Positions 10,230 through 23,144 are shown, counted from the stretch's first letter. The stretch: DNA of 64,000 nucleotides from Diplonema papillatum (GCA_030068145.1 JAPJBO010000418.1:1-64000); one strand, 5' to 3'. The notes: generated from the letters alone by a model not told the origin. Made by a program: numbers and translations.

Positions 10230-12200
10230 TATAGCTTTTTTTTAACGAGAGCGTGCTTTTTTGCTCACACACCCGTGTTGTTGAATTGCTAGTTCCACCA
10301 GCGGAGAAACTGGAGGTCGCTCGCAGGGTCCTATTTTTCAAACGCTAAACAAAATGGATGGAAACGTGTGCGCAAGCGCATGAAGTTCGTTGACTGTCGT
10401 TTCCACTCCCGTTTTTTTTAACGGCGCATTCGTACTGAAGGGGGACCATTTCCGGAACGACGGTTCCAGTGGCTTATATATGGATCTGGTGCTCGGACCA
10501 AGTCCGAGCAAGGAAAAAAAAAAAAAAAAAAAAATGCACAACTATATATAATGCTTGCTAACGCCCCTCGCTGGGCCTCGCGTGTCAGCGATTTCTTTAA
10601 CGCAAGAAACTGTCCGACAAGGGAAACGAAGCCCCGCCTTTACAGGGCGAAGAACAAGATTTGCGGCGAAATCATTCTCAGCACTGTTGCGTAGTTGGTG
10701 CTGATCGTCCGGTACTGCGCAAGCCCCAACTCCGGAAATGTTCTGCAAGTGTACGCAGAGACCAGAGCCTCGCAGTGCATAGCGCAGCGTGGAGGAGAGT
10801 CCGACCACAGCTGGTGGCGGCGAGTCCTTCGGCGTAGAAAGCGCCGCAGGCGCTGTCTCAAGGGCAACTCCTATGCGCTCGGGTGTGTGGTTACCTTCGT
10901 GTTTTGCACGGCAAAATACAAAAAAAAAATGGAAAAAAAAAAGAAGAATCCTCCGTTGGATGGTCTATGACCGAGGTCTCGGCTAAACCTGAACGGGGGA
11001 TTGGGAAGGGAAACCACGGACGATTCCCTCTCCTAATCCACTCCCCCCCCCCCAAAAAAAAAACGATTTATTTTACCGTGTCTCCATCTCCGGAAAAAAA
11101 GCAAGGGAACGGGTGTGCCCCAATTCCCTCGGGCAAACGGGTTCGCGCCTTGCCTTTGCTTTCCTCCGGTGTGTTGCCAAGCACAGGGACTTTTTTTTTT
11201 CTCGGTCGGGTGCTTTTTCCGGACAGCTGTGTGCTTGGCGCAGCACTGAGATTGATACACGAATGGATCCGCCGGTCGTTGGTTGTCCTATTAGCCTGTC
11301 CGTCACAGCGATGCAGATTCTTTGCATTCTAGCCCAAACTAACCCAAACTATTACAGTCTATCAGAGTTCTACCGCAGTCTACTGCAGTCTAGCAGAAGA
11401 TTATCGCCTGTCTGTCACAGCGATGCAGATTTCTTGCATTCTAACCCTAACTAACCCAAAATATTGCAGTCTATCAGAGTTCTACCTGCAGTCCAGTAGA
11501 AGATTATCGCCACAGATCGCAGCCTACCTATCAGCAGTCTATCAGCAGCGGGGTGGAACGGCTATGTACGTGTCTCATGTCTCGTGCCCGAAGTACAGCT
11601 ACTGTTCCTTCGTCCCCGCCACACCCCTCCCCGCAAACCTTTGACGGGGAGGACGGTGGGTGAGAACGGGGGTCGATGGGGAAAGGCTGAACGGAACCTA
11701 GACGACCAAGAAAAAAAGAATTGCCAGCCCCCCCCCCCCCCCCCCCCACAAACAACTGCCGTCGATAGGAAACCGTCCGGGAAAGGAATCGCCGTTCGGG
11801 GGACAACAAAAAGATGGTCATGCGCAGACGGATGGCCGACCACAGGATACCTTGTTCTTCCTACTTTCGAATAACAAGCTTTATGGCGGGATATCCTTCT
11901 TCGCGGAGTCTCGTTGTATTCTTTCACCAGCTTGTCGCTTGTCGCGCAGACAAGTGTCAGGAGCGTACTCGTCGGCGAGCGGTTTGTACAGCGATTCCGT
12001 GGCGTGCAAACGTCCCCGCGCCCCGAAAGTGAAGGGAACGTCGCAATTCGCCGAATAGTGAACTGTCAGTTAGCGCTGCGCACTGTCCAACCCCGCCCTC
12101 TGCAGGCTCACCCGTAGGCCCTGCCGCGAGGATGCTATCTGTGGAGCAGGGGACTCACTAGGAAACGACGAACGGCGTACTATCGTCAGTAATACAAAGC
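10230..12200. other. Gene-free DNA with dispersed CTATCAG-type repeats
   Basis: No gene is recognised. From 11300 to about 11545 there are loose tandem repeats built on GCGATGCAGATT, GCATTCTAACCC and CAGTCTATCAGAG. Similar blocks recur near 44530-44970, 50390-50545 and 61250-61330. A poly(C) run lies at about 11729-11747. Short frames on both strands are unsupported. Confidence 0.5.
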
Positions 12201-12205
12201 CGCAC

Positions 12206-12252
12206 GCGCACACACACACACACACACACACACCCACACACACACACACATA
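12206..12252. repeat. (CA)n microsatellite
   Basis: A CA run with a single CCCA interruption. Confidence 0.9.
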
Positions 12253-12594
12253 CTAGCAAGCTTGCTTGAGCGCCGAAGGCGCGTCTAGTGGAATCCCGTT
12301 TTCCGTTTCCACCATTTGACGTACGCGATGCCTCCTAGTTCCACTCTTTAAGAGGTTGGACAGGGGTAGTATTACGCAAACATCCAGGCTGTTTCCCTCT
12401 CCGCTGTTTGTACTCCCCCTTCCCCCTTACCCGTGTGCCGCCCACGCGGCCCTCTTCTCCTTGTATTGCCGGCCGGCCGCTTCCCATAACGGTGCTTTAT
12501 CCTTTTCCTGCCTTTTAGTCCTGAGTTCACCCACTGCAATCCATGCCACAAGCGGTCCAGAAGCTCGAAAGACCAGAAACGGAAAGAAAGGGAT

Positions 12595-12747
<153 letters not shown>

Positions 12748-12749
12748 CC

Positions 12750-13765
12750 ACAGACCCACACCTACAACCAACCACCTTCAACGCCCACCGGTCCATTCCC
12801 ACCCCCTCTCCTACTTCTGCAGACTTGGAGGTCGTGTGGCCATCCAAGCACACTTTTTTTTTTTGATGATGTACCCCCCCACCGTGCCAACATCGAACAT
12901 GCACAAGAGGCAAGTGTCCTGCCTAGACCAGACGTAACGTTGCCCCGTAGGGCTACTACCACAGGGGTACATGGGGAAGAAGGTCCACCGTTTGGAAGAA
13001 CGCTCGTCACAGCTTCTCACCTTCTCTTCAGGCCTGCATCACAGCCCCTTGGTCCGATGCCCCACAACAAGAAGGATGTGAGTCTAAATAAACGAACTCA
13101 TGAGGCTGGTAGCCAATACGGCGACATCAGTGGTGAACACAGGCTCAGTGAAAGAGTGTCCACTTACATGAACACAGTGACATCAATTGCAATTCTCGGT
13201 GGATGTCTTGGCTCTGGGAACGATTGAGACCGCAGCCAGACGCGATAGTCGATGGAAATTGCAGCAAATGCATGAGACTCATCGGGCCGTCGAATGCACA
13301 ACTCGAAACCGGAAACGACAGGAGGAAGGCGGAATTGGGGGGGTCGAGGAAAGAAACTTGCGAGGAACAAAACGGGTCCTCCCGGCTTGTCACCCCCCTC
13401 GTGGCGTTTTTTGAAACCAGCACATCTGTTCTGAAGGGAGCATTATCCCGCAACAACGGTTGCACAAGAAACAGGGTAAACGAAGCCGAAAAAAAAAAGA
13501 AAAAAGAAGAAGACAAAGGAAGAAAAGGTGCTCTTTGCCCTCCGAGGGGGTAAAACGAGAGTGAAACAAAAGATGCCCTTTACATCGAGACCACCGGAAC
13601 CCGAACACGAAGGAACCGAACCCTTTTTACCTGAAACAGAAGAGCATCCCCCCTCTCCCCTTCTCTCCGTCCTTGTCGACGTTTCTTTTAGCAGCAGGGC
13701 GGGCGCCCTTGAGCTTTTTACACGGTTGTGAAGGTCCCCGAGAAGGACTTGCCTGTGCTCTGGTT
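12750..13765. other. Gene-free intergenic DNA
   Basis: Nothing is recognisable beyond homopolymer runs and short unsupported frames. Confidence 0.5.
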
Positions 13766-13771
13766 GCTAGG

Positions 13772-13960
13772 TGTGGTCCTGGTATCAGCAGCCACCTGAC
13801 ATATCAGACTCACACCGCTGTTCTAACTGCAGACACCCAGCTTTCGCGCTGATGATGGTCCGCCTCATGTCCGTGGCAAACAGGACCGAAACACGGTGCA
13901 GACAGGACCAACGCGGTAATGAGCACACAGCCATTCCAAGCACGTTCTTGCAACCCCCCC
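13772..13960 (+). repeat. Dispersed repeat family G, copy 1
   Basis: A ~190-bp repeat with the blocks CAGACTCACACCGCTGTTCT, GCTGATGATGGTCCGCCT and CATTCCAAGCACGTTCTTGC. Related copies lie at about 51442-51640, 51857-52016 and 55509-55617. No coding capacity or terminal repeats are apparent. Confidence 0.8.
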
Positions 13961-14370
13961 TTACTCTCCGTCCTTGTTGGCGTTTTCTTTCTTTTTTTTT
14001 TTTTGGACTCTCTTTTTCGTGCGTTTTTATACCTTTAAATCCCACCCAAATCCCAGCCACTATCCGTTGCTTTCCCATTTTGGCCCACCTTCCCTTTATT
14101 TTCTTATTGCTCCATACTCCCCATGCCCACCACTTCGCCCCCTTTCCAATTTTTTTCCTATCCAAGCCTTGGAGCTACCAAGTACACAGCCTTCCTCAAA
14201 ACAGCGACAGGGCGTCTCTTGTCTGATGTGGACAAACCGACCCCCATGATTCTTACGTCTGCTTCGAGGCAATGCCCGAACGGTCGTTAGTTGCGAACTA
14301 CAACACACAGGAGGAACTGTGCAGTATCCCCGACACAAAGCACGACAGTAAATCAAGCCAATGTGCAGGG

Positions 14371-14421
14371 ACCACTTTGTAGTTGTTGTGGCGCTCTCCC
14401 CTCTAGCCTCCTTCGAAGTGA
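14371..14421 (-). mobile_element. SINE-like family A fragment
   Basis: Only the segment from CCACTTTGTAGTTGT to CTAGCCTCCTTCGAAGTGAG of family A survives here. Confidence 0.75.
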
Positions 14422-14819
14422 GAATTTTTTTTGACCCCCCCGCCCTCTCAACTTTTGGATGGACACCTTTTGCAGGAAGTCTTTCTGGTTTGTCAAGCGC
14501 AAAGCGTGATTAGTGCCTTGCCTGCTTCGACGGGTGGATAACTGCTCTTTGGACACGCACGAGCAACAAAGGCTCCTTGTTCCCTCGCCAGGGCTCGGCA
14601 GTATGCCAGAAGCGAAACTGGACCAGTTGAAACCTCTCACCCCACCTCAGTGCCTTCCCATATTGCATTTTTCTTTTTTTTTTTTTTCCTTTTTCGGAAA
14701 AAGAGAAAAGAGAGGTTCAAGGCCCCCGCTCGCCCTCGTTGTGGATCTTGACCGGCCCGCTGACGAGAAGAAAACACACCGCCGACGAGTAGGTTCACCC
14801 AGGGTTTCGATGTAGCTGC

Positions 14820-15936
14820 CCCGCACGCTCGTGACAGCTACAAAAAGAGGGATGTCGTGGAAGGTCGAATCGCACAAACCAATGTACGCTCGTGACAGCT
14901 ACAAAAAGAGGGATGTGGAAGGTCGAATCGCACAAACCAATGTACGCTCGTGACAGCTACAAACAGAGGGATGTCGTGGAAGGTCGAATCGCACAAACCA
15001 ATGTACGCTCGTGACAGCTACAAACAGAGGGATGTCGTGGAAGGTCGAATCGCACAAACCAATGTACGCTCGTGACAGCTACAAACAGAGGGATGTCGTG
15101 GAAGGTCGAATCGCACAAACCAATGTACGCTCGTGACAGCTACAAACAGAGGGATGTCGTGGAAGGTCGAATCGCACACAAACCAATGTACGCTCGTGAC
15201 AGCTACAAACAGAGGGATGTCGTGGAAGGTCTAATCGCACACAAACCAATGTACGCTCGTGACAGCTACAAACAGAGGGATGTCGTGGAAGGTCGAATCG
15301 CACAAAACCAATGTACGCTCGTGACAGCTACAAACAGAGGGATGTCGTGGAAGGTCGAATCGCACAAACCAATGTACGCTCGTGACAGCTACAAACAGAG
15401 GGATGTCGTGGAAGGTCGAATCGCACAAACCAATGTACGCTCGTGACAGCTACAAACAGAGGGATGTCGTGGAAGGTCGAATCGCACAAACCAATGTACG
15501 CTCGTGACAGCTACAAACAGAGGGATGTCGTGGAAGGTCGAATCGCACAAACCAATGTACGCTCGTGACAGCTACAAACAGAGGGATGTCGTGGAAGGTC
15601 GAATCGCACACAAACCAATGTACGCTCGTGACAGCTACAAACAGAGGGATGTCGTGGAAGGTCTAATCGCACACAAACCAATGTACGCTCGTGACAGCTA
15701 CAAACAGAGGGATGTCGTGGAAGGTCGAATCGCACAAACCAATGTACGCTCGTGACAGCTACAAACAGAGGGATGTCGTGGAAGGTCGAATCGCACAAAC
15801 CAATGTACGCTCGTGACAGCTACAAACAGAGGGATGTCGTGGAAGGTCGAATCGCACAAACCAATGTACGCTCGTGACAGCTACAAACAGAGGGATGTCG
15901 TGGAAGGTCGAATCGCACAAACCAATGTACGGATGT
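14820..15936. repeat. 61-bp satellite, left block (about 18 units)
   Basis: Tandem units of 61 bp contain TACGCTCGTGACAGCTAC, AAACAGAGGGATGTCGTGG and TCGAATCGCACAAACCAA. A 63-bp variant has an extra CA in the GCACACAAACC part. The first two units carry AAAAAGAGG instead of AAACAGAGG, and the second lacks three bases, as expected of an array edge. The block stops within a unit at the junction with the 18S fragment. Confidence 0.97.
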
Positions 15937-16435
15937 CGTGTCGTTGTAGGGGGTGTCTTTTGGCATCGGCGGCTTGCTGCTTACCCGAGACGCGCACTAC
16001 TTCTTAAGGGGACTGCGCGCGACTTATAGCGCGCGGAAGAGCGAGCCAATAGCAGGTCTGTGATGCTCCTAAATGTCCTAGGCTGCACGCGCACTACACT
16101 GACGCATTAAACGAGTTTGAGAGCCTTCCGGCTACCTATCTTGAAGAGGATGGGAAATCTTTTGAACTTGCGTCGTGATGAGGATCGATGATTGCAATTA
16201 TTCTCCTTGAATGAGGAATGCCTAGTAGGCGCAAGTCATCAGCTTGCACTGATTACGTCCCTGCCATTTGTACACACCGCCCGTCGTTGCTACCGATTGG
16301 CTGTGGGATAGAGCTTGGGAGAGGGAAGCTCGTTCTTGGCAACAAGTTCAGCGCCCGAATCCTAGCAATGTTTCTCAGCTAGAGGAAGCAAAAGTCGTAA
16401 CAAGGTTGCTGTAGGTGAACCTGCAGCAGGATCAT
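15937..16435 (+). rRNA. 18S (SSU) rRNA gene, 3' end only, inside the satellite
   Basis: This is the last ~500 nt of a nuclear small-subunit rRNA gene. Visible landmarks in order are CTTCTTAAGGGGACT (16000), CAGGTCTGTGATGCTCCTAA (16050), GCACGCGCACTACACTGACG (16087), GATTGCAATTATT (16191), TTTGTACACACCGCCCGTCG (16267), AAGTCGTAACAAGGT (16391) and the helix-45 end GTAGGTGAACCTGC (16412) followed by AGCAGGATCAT. Helix 44 and helix 45 core positions are intact, so it is not an old decayed copy. The 5' two thirds of the gene and any 5.8S or 28S sequence are absent, and satellite resumes exactly at the mature 3' end. The GAGGAAGCAAAAGTCG and GCTG...CAGC variants resemble Euglenozoa. It may be a dispersed rDNA fragment or a rearranged rDNA edge, and is unlikely to make functional rRNA. 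Confidence 0.93.
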
Positions 16436-19400
16436 GTCGTGGAAGGTCGAATCGCACAAACCAACGTACGCTCGTGACAGCTACAAACAGAGGGATGTCG
16501 TGGAAGGTCGAATCGCACAAACCAATGTACGCTCGTGACAGCTACAAACAGAGGGATGTCGTGGAAGGTCGAATCGCACACAAACCAATGTACGCTCGTG
16601 ACAGCTACAAACAGAGGGATGTCGTGGAAGGTCGAATCGCACACAAACCAATGTACGCTCGTGACAGCTACAAACAGAGGGATGTCGTGGAAGGTCGAAT
16701 CGCACAAACCAATGTACGCTCGTGACAGCTACAAACAGAGGGATGTCGTGGAAGGTCGAATCGCACAAACCAATGTACGCTCGTGACAGCTACAAACAGA
16801 GGGATGTCGTGGAAGGTCGAATCGCACACAAACCAATGTACGCTCGTGACAGCTACAAACGTACGCTCGTGACAGCTACAAACAGAGGGATGTCGTGGAA
16901 GGTCGAATCGCACAAACCAATGTACGCTCGTGACAGCTACAAACAGAGGGATGTCGTGGAAGGTCGAATCGCACACAAACCAATGTACGCTCGTGACAGC
17001 TACAAACAGAGGGATGTCGTGGAAGGTCGAATCGCACACAAACCAATGTACGCTCGTGACAGCTACAAACAGAGGGATGTCGTGGAAGGTCGAATCGCAC
17101 ACAAACCAATGTACGCTCGTGACAGCTACAAACAGAGGGATGTCGTGGAAGGTCTAATCGCACACAAACCAATGTACGCTCGTGACAGCTACAAACAGAG
17201 GGATGTCGTGGAAGGTCGAATCGCACAAACCAATGTACGCTCGTGACAGCTACAAACAGAGGGATGTCGTGGAAGGTCGAATCGCACAAACCAATGTACG
17301 CTCGTGACAGCTACAAACAGAGGGATGTCGTGGAAGGTCGAATCGCACAAGCCAAAGTACGCTCGTGACAGCTACAAACAGAGGGATGTCGTGGAAGGTC
17401 GAATCGCACACAAACCAATGTACGCTCGTGACAGCTACAAACAGAGGGATGTCGTGGAAGGTCGAATCGCACACAAACCAATGTACGCTCGTGACAGCTA
17501 CAAACAGAGGGATGTCGTGGAAGGTCGAATCGCACACAAACCAATGTACGCTCGTGACAGCTACAAACAGAGGGATGTCGTGGAAGGTCGAATCGCACAA
17601 ACCAATGTACGCTCGTGACAGCTACAAACAGAGGGATGTCGTGGAAGGTCGAATCGCACAAACCAACGTACGCTCGTGACAGCTACAAACAGAGGGATGT
17701 CGTGGAAGGTCGAATCGCACAAGCCAAAGTACGCTCGTGACAGCTACAAACAGAGGGATGTCGTGGAAGGTCGAATCGCACACAAACCAATGTACGCTCG
17801 TGACAGCTACAAACAGAGGGATGTCGTGGAAGGTCGAATCGCACACAAACCAATGTACGCTCGTGACAGCTACAAACAGAGGGATGTCGTGGAAGGTCGA
17901 ATCGCACAAACCAATGTACGCTCGTGACAGCTACAAACAGAGGGATGTCGTGGAAGGTCTAATCGCACACAAACCAATGTACGCTCGTGACAGCTACAAA
18001 CAGAGGGATGTCGTGGAAGGTCGAATCGCACAAACCAACGTACGCTCGTGACAGCTACAAACAGAGGGATGTCGTGGAAGGTCGAATCGCACACAAACCA
18101 ATGTACGCTCGTGACAGCTACAAACGTACGCTCGTGACAGCTACAAACAGAGGGATGTCGTGGAAGGTCGAATCGCACAAGCCAAAGTACGCTCGTGACA
18201 GCTACAAACAGAGGGATGTCGTGGAAGGTCGAATCGCACACAAACCAATGTACGCTCGTGACAGCTACAAACAGAGGGATGTCGTGGAAGGTCGAATCGC
18301 ACACAAACCAATGTACGCTCGTGACAGCTACAAACAGAGGGATGTCGTGGAAGGTCGAATCGCACACAAACCAATGTACGCTCGTGACAGCTACAAACAG
18401 AGGGATGTCGTGGAAGGTCTAATCGCACACAAACCAATGTACGCTCGTGACAGCTACAAACAGAGGGATGTCGTGGAAGGTCGAATCGCACACAAACCAA
18501 TGTACGCTCGTGACAGCTACAAACAGAGGGATGTCGTGGAAGGTCTAATCGCACACAAACCAATGTACGCTCGTGACAGCTACAAACAGAGGGATGTCGT
18601 GGAAGGTCGAATCGCACACAAACCAATGTACGCTCGTGACAGCTACAAACAGAGGGATGTCGTGGAAGGTCTAATCGCACACAAACCAATGTACGCTCGT
18701 GACAGCTACAAACAGAGGGATGTCGTGGAAGGTCTAATCGCACACAAACCAATGTACGCTCGTGACAGCTACAAACAGAGGGATGTCGTGGAAGGTCGAA
18801 TCGCACAAACCAACGTACGCTCGTGACAGCTACAAACAGAGGGATGTCGTGGAAGGTCGAATCGCACAAGCCAAAGTACGCTCGTGACAGCTACAAACAG
18901 AGGGATGTCGTGGAAGGTCGAATCGCACACAAACCAATGTACGCTCGTGACAGCTACAAACAGAGGGATGTCGTGGAAGGTCGAATCGCACACAAACCAA
19001 TGTACGCTCGTGACAGCTACAAACAGAGGGATGTCGTGGAAGGTCTAATCGCACACAAACCAATGTACGCTCGTGACAGCTACAAACAGAGGGATGTCGT
19101 GGAAGGTCGAATCGCACACAAACCAATGTACGCTCGTGACAGCTACAAACAGAGGGATGTCGTGGAAGGTCTAATCGCACACAAACCAATGTACGCTCGT
19201 GACAGCTACAAACAGAGGGATGTCGTGGAAGGTCGAATCGCACAAACCAATGTACGCTCGTGACAGCTACAAACAGAGGGATGTCGTGGAAGGTCGAATC
19301 GCACAAGCCAAAGTACGCTCGTGACAGCTACAAACAGAGGGATGTCGTGGAAGGTCGAATCGCACACAAACCAATGTACGCTCGTGACAGCTACAAACAG

Positions 19401-20755
19401 AGGGATGTCGTGGAAGGTCGAATCGCACAAACCAATGTACGCTCGTGACAGCTACAAACAGAGGGATGTCGTGGAAGGTCGAATCGCACAAACCAATGTA
19501 CGCTCGTGACAGCTACAAACAGAGGGATGTCGTGGAAGGTCGAATCGCACACAAACCAATGTACGCTCGTGACAGCTACAAACAGAGGGATGTCGTGGAA
19601 GGTCTAATCGCACACAAACCAATGTACGCTCGTGACAGCTACAAACAGAGGGATGTCGTGGAAGGTCGAATCGCACACAAACCAATGTACGCTCGTGACA
19701 GCTACAAACAGAGGGATGTCGTGGAAGGTCTAATCGCACACAAACCAATGTACGCTCGTGACAGCTACAAACAGAGGGATGTCGTGGAAGGTCGAATCGC
19801 ACACAAACCAATGTACGCTCGTGACAGCTACAAACAGAGGGATGTCGTGGAAGGTCTAATCGCACACAAACCAATGTACGCTCGTGACAGCTACAAACAG
19901 AGGGATGTCGTGGAAGGTCGAATCGCACAAACCAATGTACGCTCGTGACAGCTACAAACAGAGGGATGTCGTGGAAGGTCGAATCGCACAAACCAACGTA
20001 CGCTCGTGACAGCTACAAACAGAGGGATGTCGTGGAAGGTCGAATCGCACAAGCCAATGTACGCTCGTGACAGCTACAAACAGAGGGATGTCGTGGAAGG
20101 TCGAATCGCACACAAACCAATGTACGCTCGTGACAGCTACAAACAGAGGGATGTCGTGGAAGGTCGAATCGCACACAAACCAATGTACGCTCGTGACAGC
20201 TACAAACAGAGGGATGTCGTGGAAGGTCGAATCGCACACAAACCAATGTACGCTCGTGACAGCTACAAACAGAGGGATGTCGTGGAAGGTCTAATCGCAC
20301 ACAAACCAATGTACGCTCGTGACAGCTACAAACAGAGGGATGTCGTGGAAGGTCTAATCGCACACAAACCAATGTACGCTCGTGACAGCTACAAACAGAG
20401 GGATGTCGTGGAAGGTCGAATCGCACAAACCAATGTACGCTCGTGACAGCTACAAACAGAGGGATGTCGTGGAAGGTCGAATCGCACAAACCAATGTACG
20501 CTCGTGACAGCTACAAACAGAGGGATGTCGTGGAAGGTCGAATCGCACACAAACCAATGTACGCTCGTGACAGCTACAAACAGAGGGATGTCGTGGAAGG
20601 TCGAATCGCACAAACCAATGTACGCTCGTGACAGCTACAAACAGAGGGATGTCGTGGAAGGTCGAATCGCACAAACCAATGTACGCTCGTGACAGCTACA
20701 AACAGAGGGATGTCGTGGAAGGTCGAATCGCACACAAACCAATGTACGCTCGTGG
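16436..20755. repeat. 61/63-bp satellite, right block (about 70 units)
   Basis: This continues the same satellite. It mixes 61-bp and 63-bp units, and runs of 63-bp units keep a 21-codon frame open for up to 279 codons, which is a by-product of unit length. Marker variants show higher-order structure. Units with GGTCTAATCG alternate with GGTCGAATCG as 126-bp dimers near 18360-18780, 18960-19200 and 19500-19900. Units with CAAGCCAAAGTAC recur at about 17350, 17712, 18180, 18868 and 19311. Two units are cut short at the same place (CTACAAACGTACGC, near 16857 and 18122). The array ends at a unit truncated after CGCTCGTGGCACCAGG. Confidence 0.97.
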
Positions 20756-22640
20756 CACCAGGTACTCAGCGAATATGTTCTTGGCGTCGGTCTCGTTCGT
20801 CTCTTATAAGTCAAAAGTGCTGTCCATATGCCGACGTCCCTTTTCACCAGCCCTCACCCACCGGGTAATAAGCCCAAAAGAAATTCGCCGACGCAGGGAT
20901 TATCCTGCATGGTTAAAAAAATATTTCTTCACCAAAAAAAAGCAATCTCAAAACAGGCCGGTTAAAAAAGGGTTTTTAACCACGGGAGTTTCTGGCGAAA
21001 ACTTTTTGTGCTTGCAAGGTCAGAGGCATGGAGGCTAGAGAACCCGCAAGACCCACAAGTGGGGTCTACAACAAGGTGGCAAAGCAACACGCCTACAAAG
21101 GTCGCATGCCAGGCTTCCAGGTCATCAAAAAAAAACCTTCCGGCCATGCTACAGACTTTTAACCATGATTTGCCCGTATTTCGGGGATTAGAATAACCCC
21201 TGCGCCGACGCTAAAAAAAAAAAAAAAAAAGCCCTAACTCCCAAAGATCGGCACTCGTGCTGGAAGATGTCCGCGGATCTGAAGACGTTCGACGGGGTCT
21301 CGGCTTTTCCGGCAGGCGTCAGATGCCTTCTTTCAGGTCGGGCGGGGACGTCACGTCGATTGCAGGGAACCTAGAAACATCCGGAACGTCCCGAAAACCT
21401 TGCTCTAGATCGGTGTAGGTTGAAAAAACGGCCGGGAAACGTCCCGCCAAAAAGGCGGGGACCTTACTGGACCTATACAGGCCCCGCTTTGGCCAGAAAA
21501 ACGGATGCTGGCGCTTACTTTGTTTGAGTGAGGATAGTACGCTGCCATCGATCTGTTTTTGTTCTTGACAAATTGCATTTGTTAGACACGAAAAAACGGG
21601 CAGTTACGCAACCAACAGGAGGCAAAGAAACCTTCCCGCTCACAAGCACACGCCCTGCCCACTCTGTGTGAAACCCCCTGAAAGCAAACAGTAAGTAACA
21701 AAGCGCGGGTGAGGCAGAATGGTCGATTCCGCACATGAGCCTGTCTCAGAGAATGTTCAGTATCCTGAGAAGGAAGGCCTGCAGGAGCCAGAGGAGCCTG
21801 GAAACTGCCGAGGTGTGGCTTTTCTATCTTTTGGAGACGCGGGATAATGTCAACCCCTTACGCTGTCGCTCGGATCTTGTGCTTAGGTAGTGCGCTGCGC
21901 TCGTGCAGAACACAACTGTTGTTGGGGTGCACGGGCGGAACTTTTCCTAGTTAGTCGCTCCCTCATTTCTCTCTGTACTGTACGTGTTCTATGGCAAAAA
22001 AAGGGAGCATCAGCGTTGTTCGTAGGAGCATCAACGACGTTAACGCCACAGCTCGATGGGGAAGAAGTTCAAAACAGCACCTTTGAACAGATGATCTACC
22101 ATGAGCTTCAAGCCACACTTTAGCGACGTCAAACTCGCTACTCTTGCAAAAAAAGACCCTCTGGCCCATGCACCGTACATCGCACAAACGATCCCAATGC
22201 CTCACTCAAACTGTTTTTACACCTTCTGTCTGGCATTGAGAAAAGTCTGAAATGGTTCGGCTGCGTGTTGTCTCGTGTGGACCAATGGACTGCATTCTCC
22301 TTGCAAGCGTCCCCAGGACGCAGTGTGCGCAGCTGTAAATACTTTGCTTGTTAGTCCGGGGCTCCCTGTGTTTTCACGCTACTTCCACGAGCCGCAAAAC
22401 GGGTAGCGCGGGCACTTTCGTCGGGGGGCTCATCGTAACCACCCCGGCCCCTGAGTGAAATTGCACTCTAAAAACCCCGGAATTTCAAGCGAACTTTAAC
22501 TCTAAAAACTGTGCAGATCGCATTCGGAACTGGTGGGCCATTACGCAGGCGCGGTGGTTTTCGAAGCTGGGCTCGTGCATCGAGCGGGACCCGCTGCCGT
22601 TCATCGTATGCCCCTCGAACCTCCTCCATTTTCTTTTTTT
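20756..22640. other. Gene-free intergenic DNA
   Basis: No gene is recognised. Poly(A) lies at about 21212-21230. Near 22475-22507 is a block with GGAATTTCAAGCGAACTTTA that recurs at about 45170-45200, with weaker relatives near 58575 and 59220. Short open frames have no domain support. Confidence 0.5.
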
Positions 22641-22918
22641 ACATAAGCGCCAGCTTGGAAGGAATTGCTCGACGATGCTGCCAGACAACGAACCGAAGGT
22701 ATCCCAAGTGCTGCAACTACCGAACTATGTGTTGAACGGACGTGAGGTCATGCGGGTCTACCCCTACACGACAAATCACACAAACACAACAGGTCAAAGT
22801 CCTGAGTGAGAAACAACACACAGTGGTGTAAGCGAAGAACAAATCAGATTGTGTTTGTATTGCCCCTCTACCTCTATATTTCCTCCCTTCCATTCGGAGT
22901 CAAAGCAGCTACGTCGGT
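22641..22918 (-). mobile_element. SINE-like element family B, full-length copy
   Basis: A ~280-bp element in reverse orientation. The left side is ATTTTC, then seven T residues (A tail in reverse), then ACATAAGCGCCAGCTTGGAA. The right side is AAGCAGCTACGTCGGT followed by ATTTTC, so ATTTTC is a possible target duplication. The ends are mutually inverted, and the tail segment resembles that of family A, while the interiors of the two families differ. Confidence 0.85.
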
Positions 22919-23144
22919 ATTTTCCAGCCAGGCACCCTCGTAGCCGAGGATTGCAGCTGCTAGCAATCTTTTACTTCGAGCGAGCAGGGAGTGTTGATTA
23001 TTGTCCAGCTGTATTCGCATGGAATGGCGATGATGCAACTGAAGTCAGTCTCAGGGGTCCCAAGAGGTGGCACCAGGGCGTCTGCTCCCTGCGTTGACTA
23101 GGTGCGCCGGCGACGCCGGGAACTACACACCGCCCACGCTTTGC

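Noticed and set aside
15072-20700. Long open frames in the 61/63-bp satellite (up to ~279 codons, 21-residue repeats)
   Set aside because: They exist on both strands, arise because 63 is a multiple of three, and break wherever a 61-bp unit occurs.
14820-20755. CRISPR-like array in the 61-bp repeat
   Set aside because: No unique spacers. The whole unit is conserved, so it is satellite DNA.
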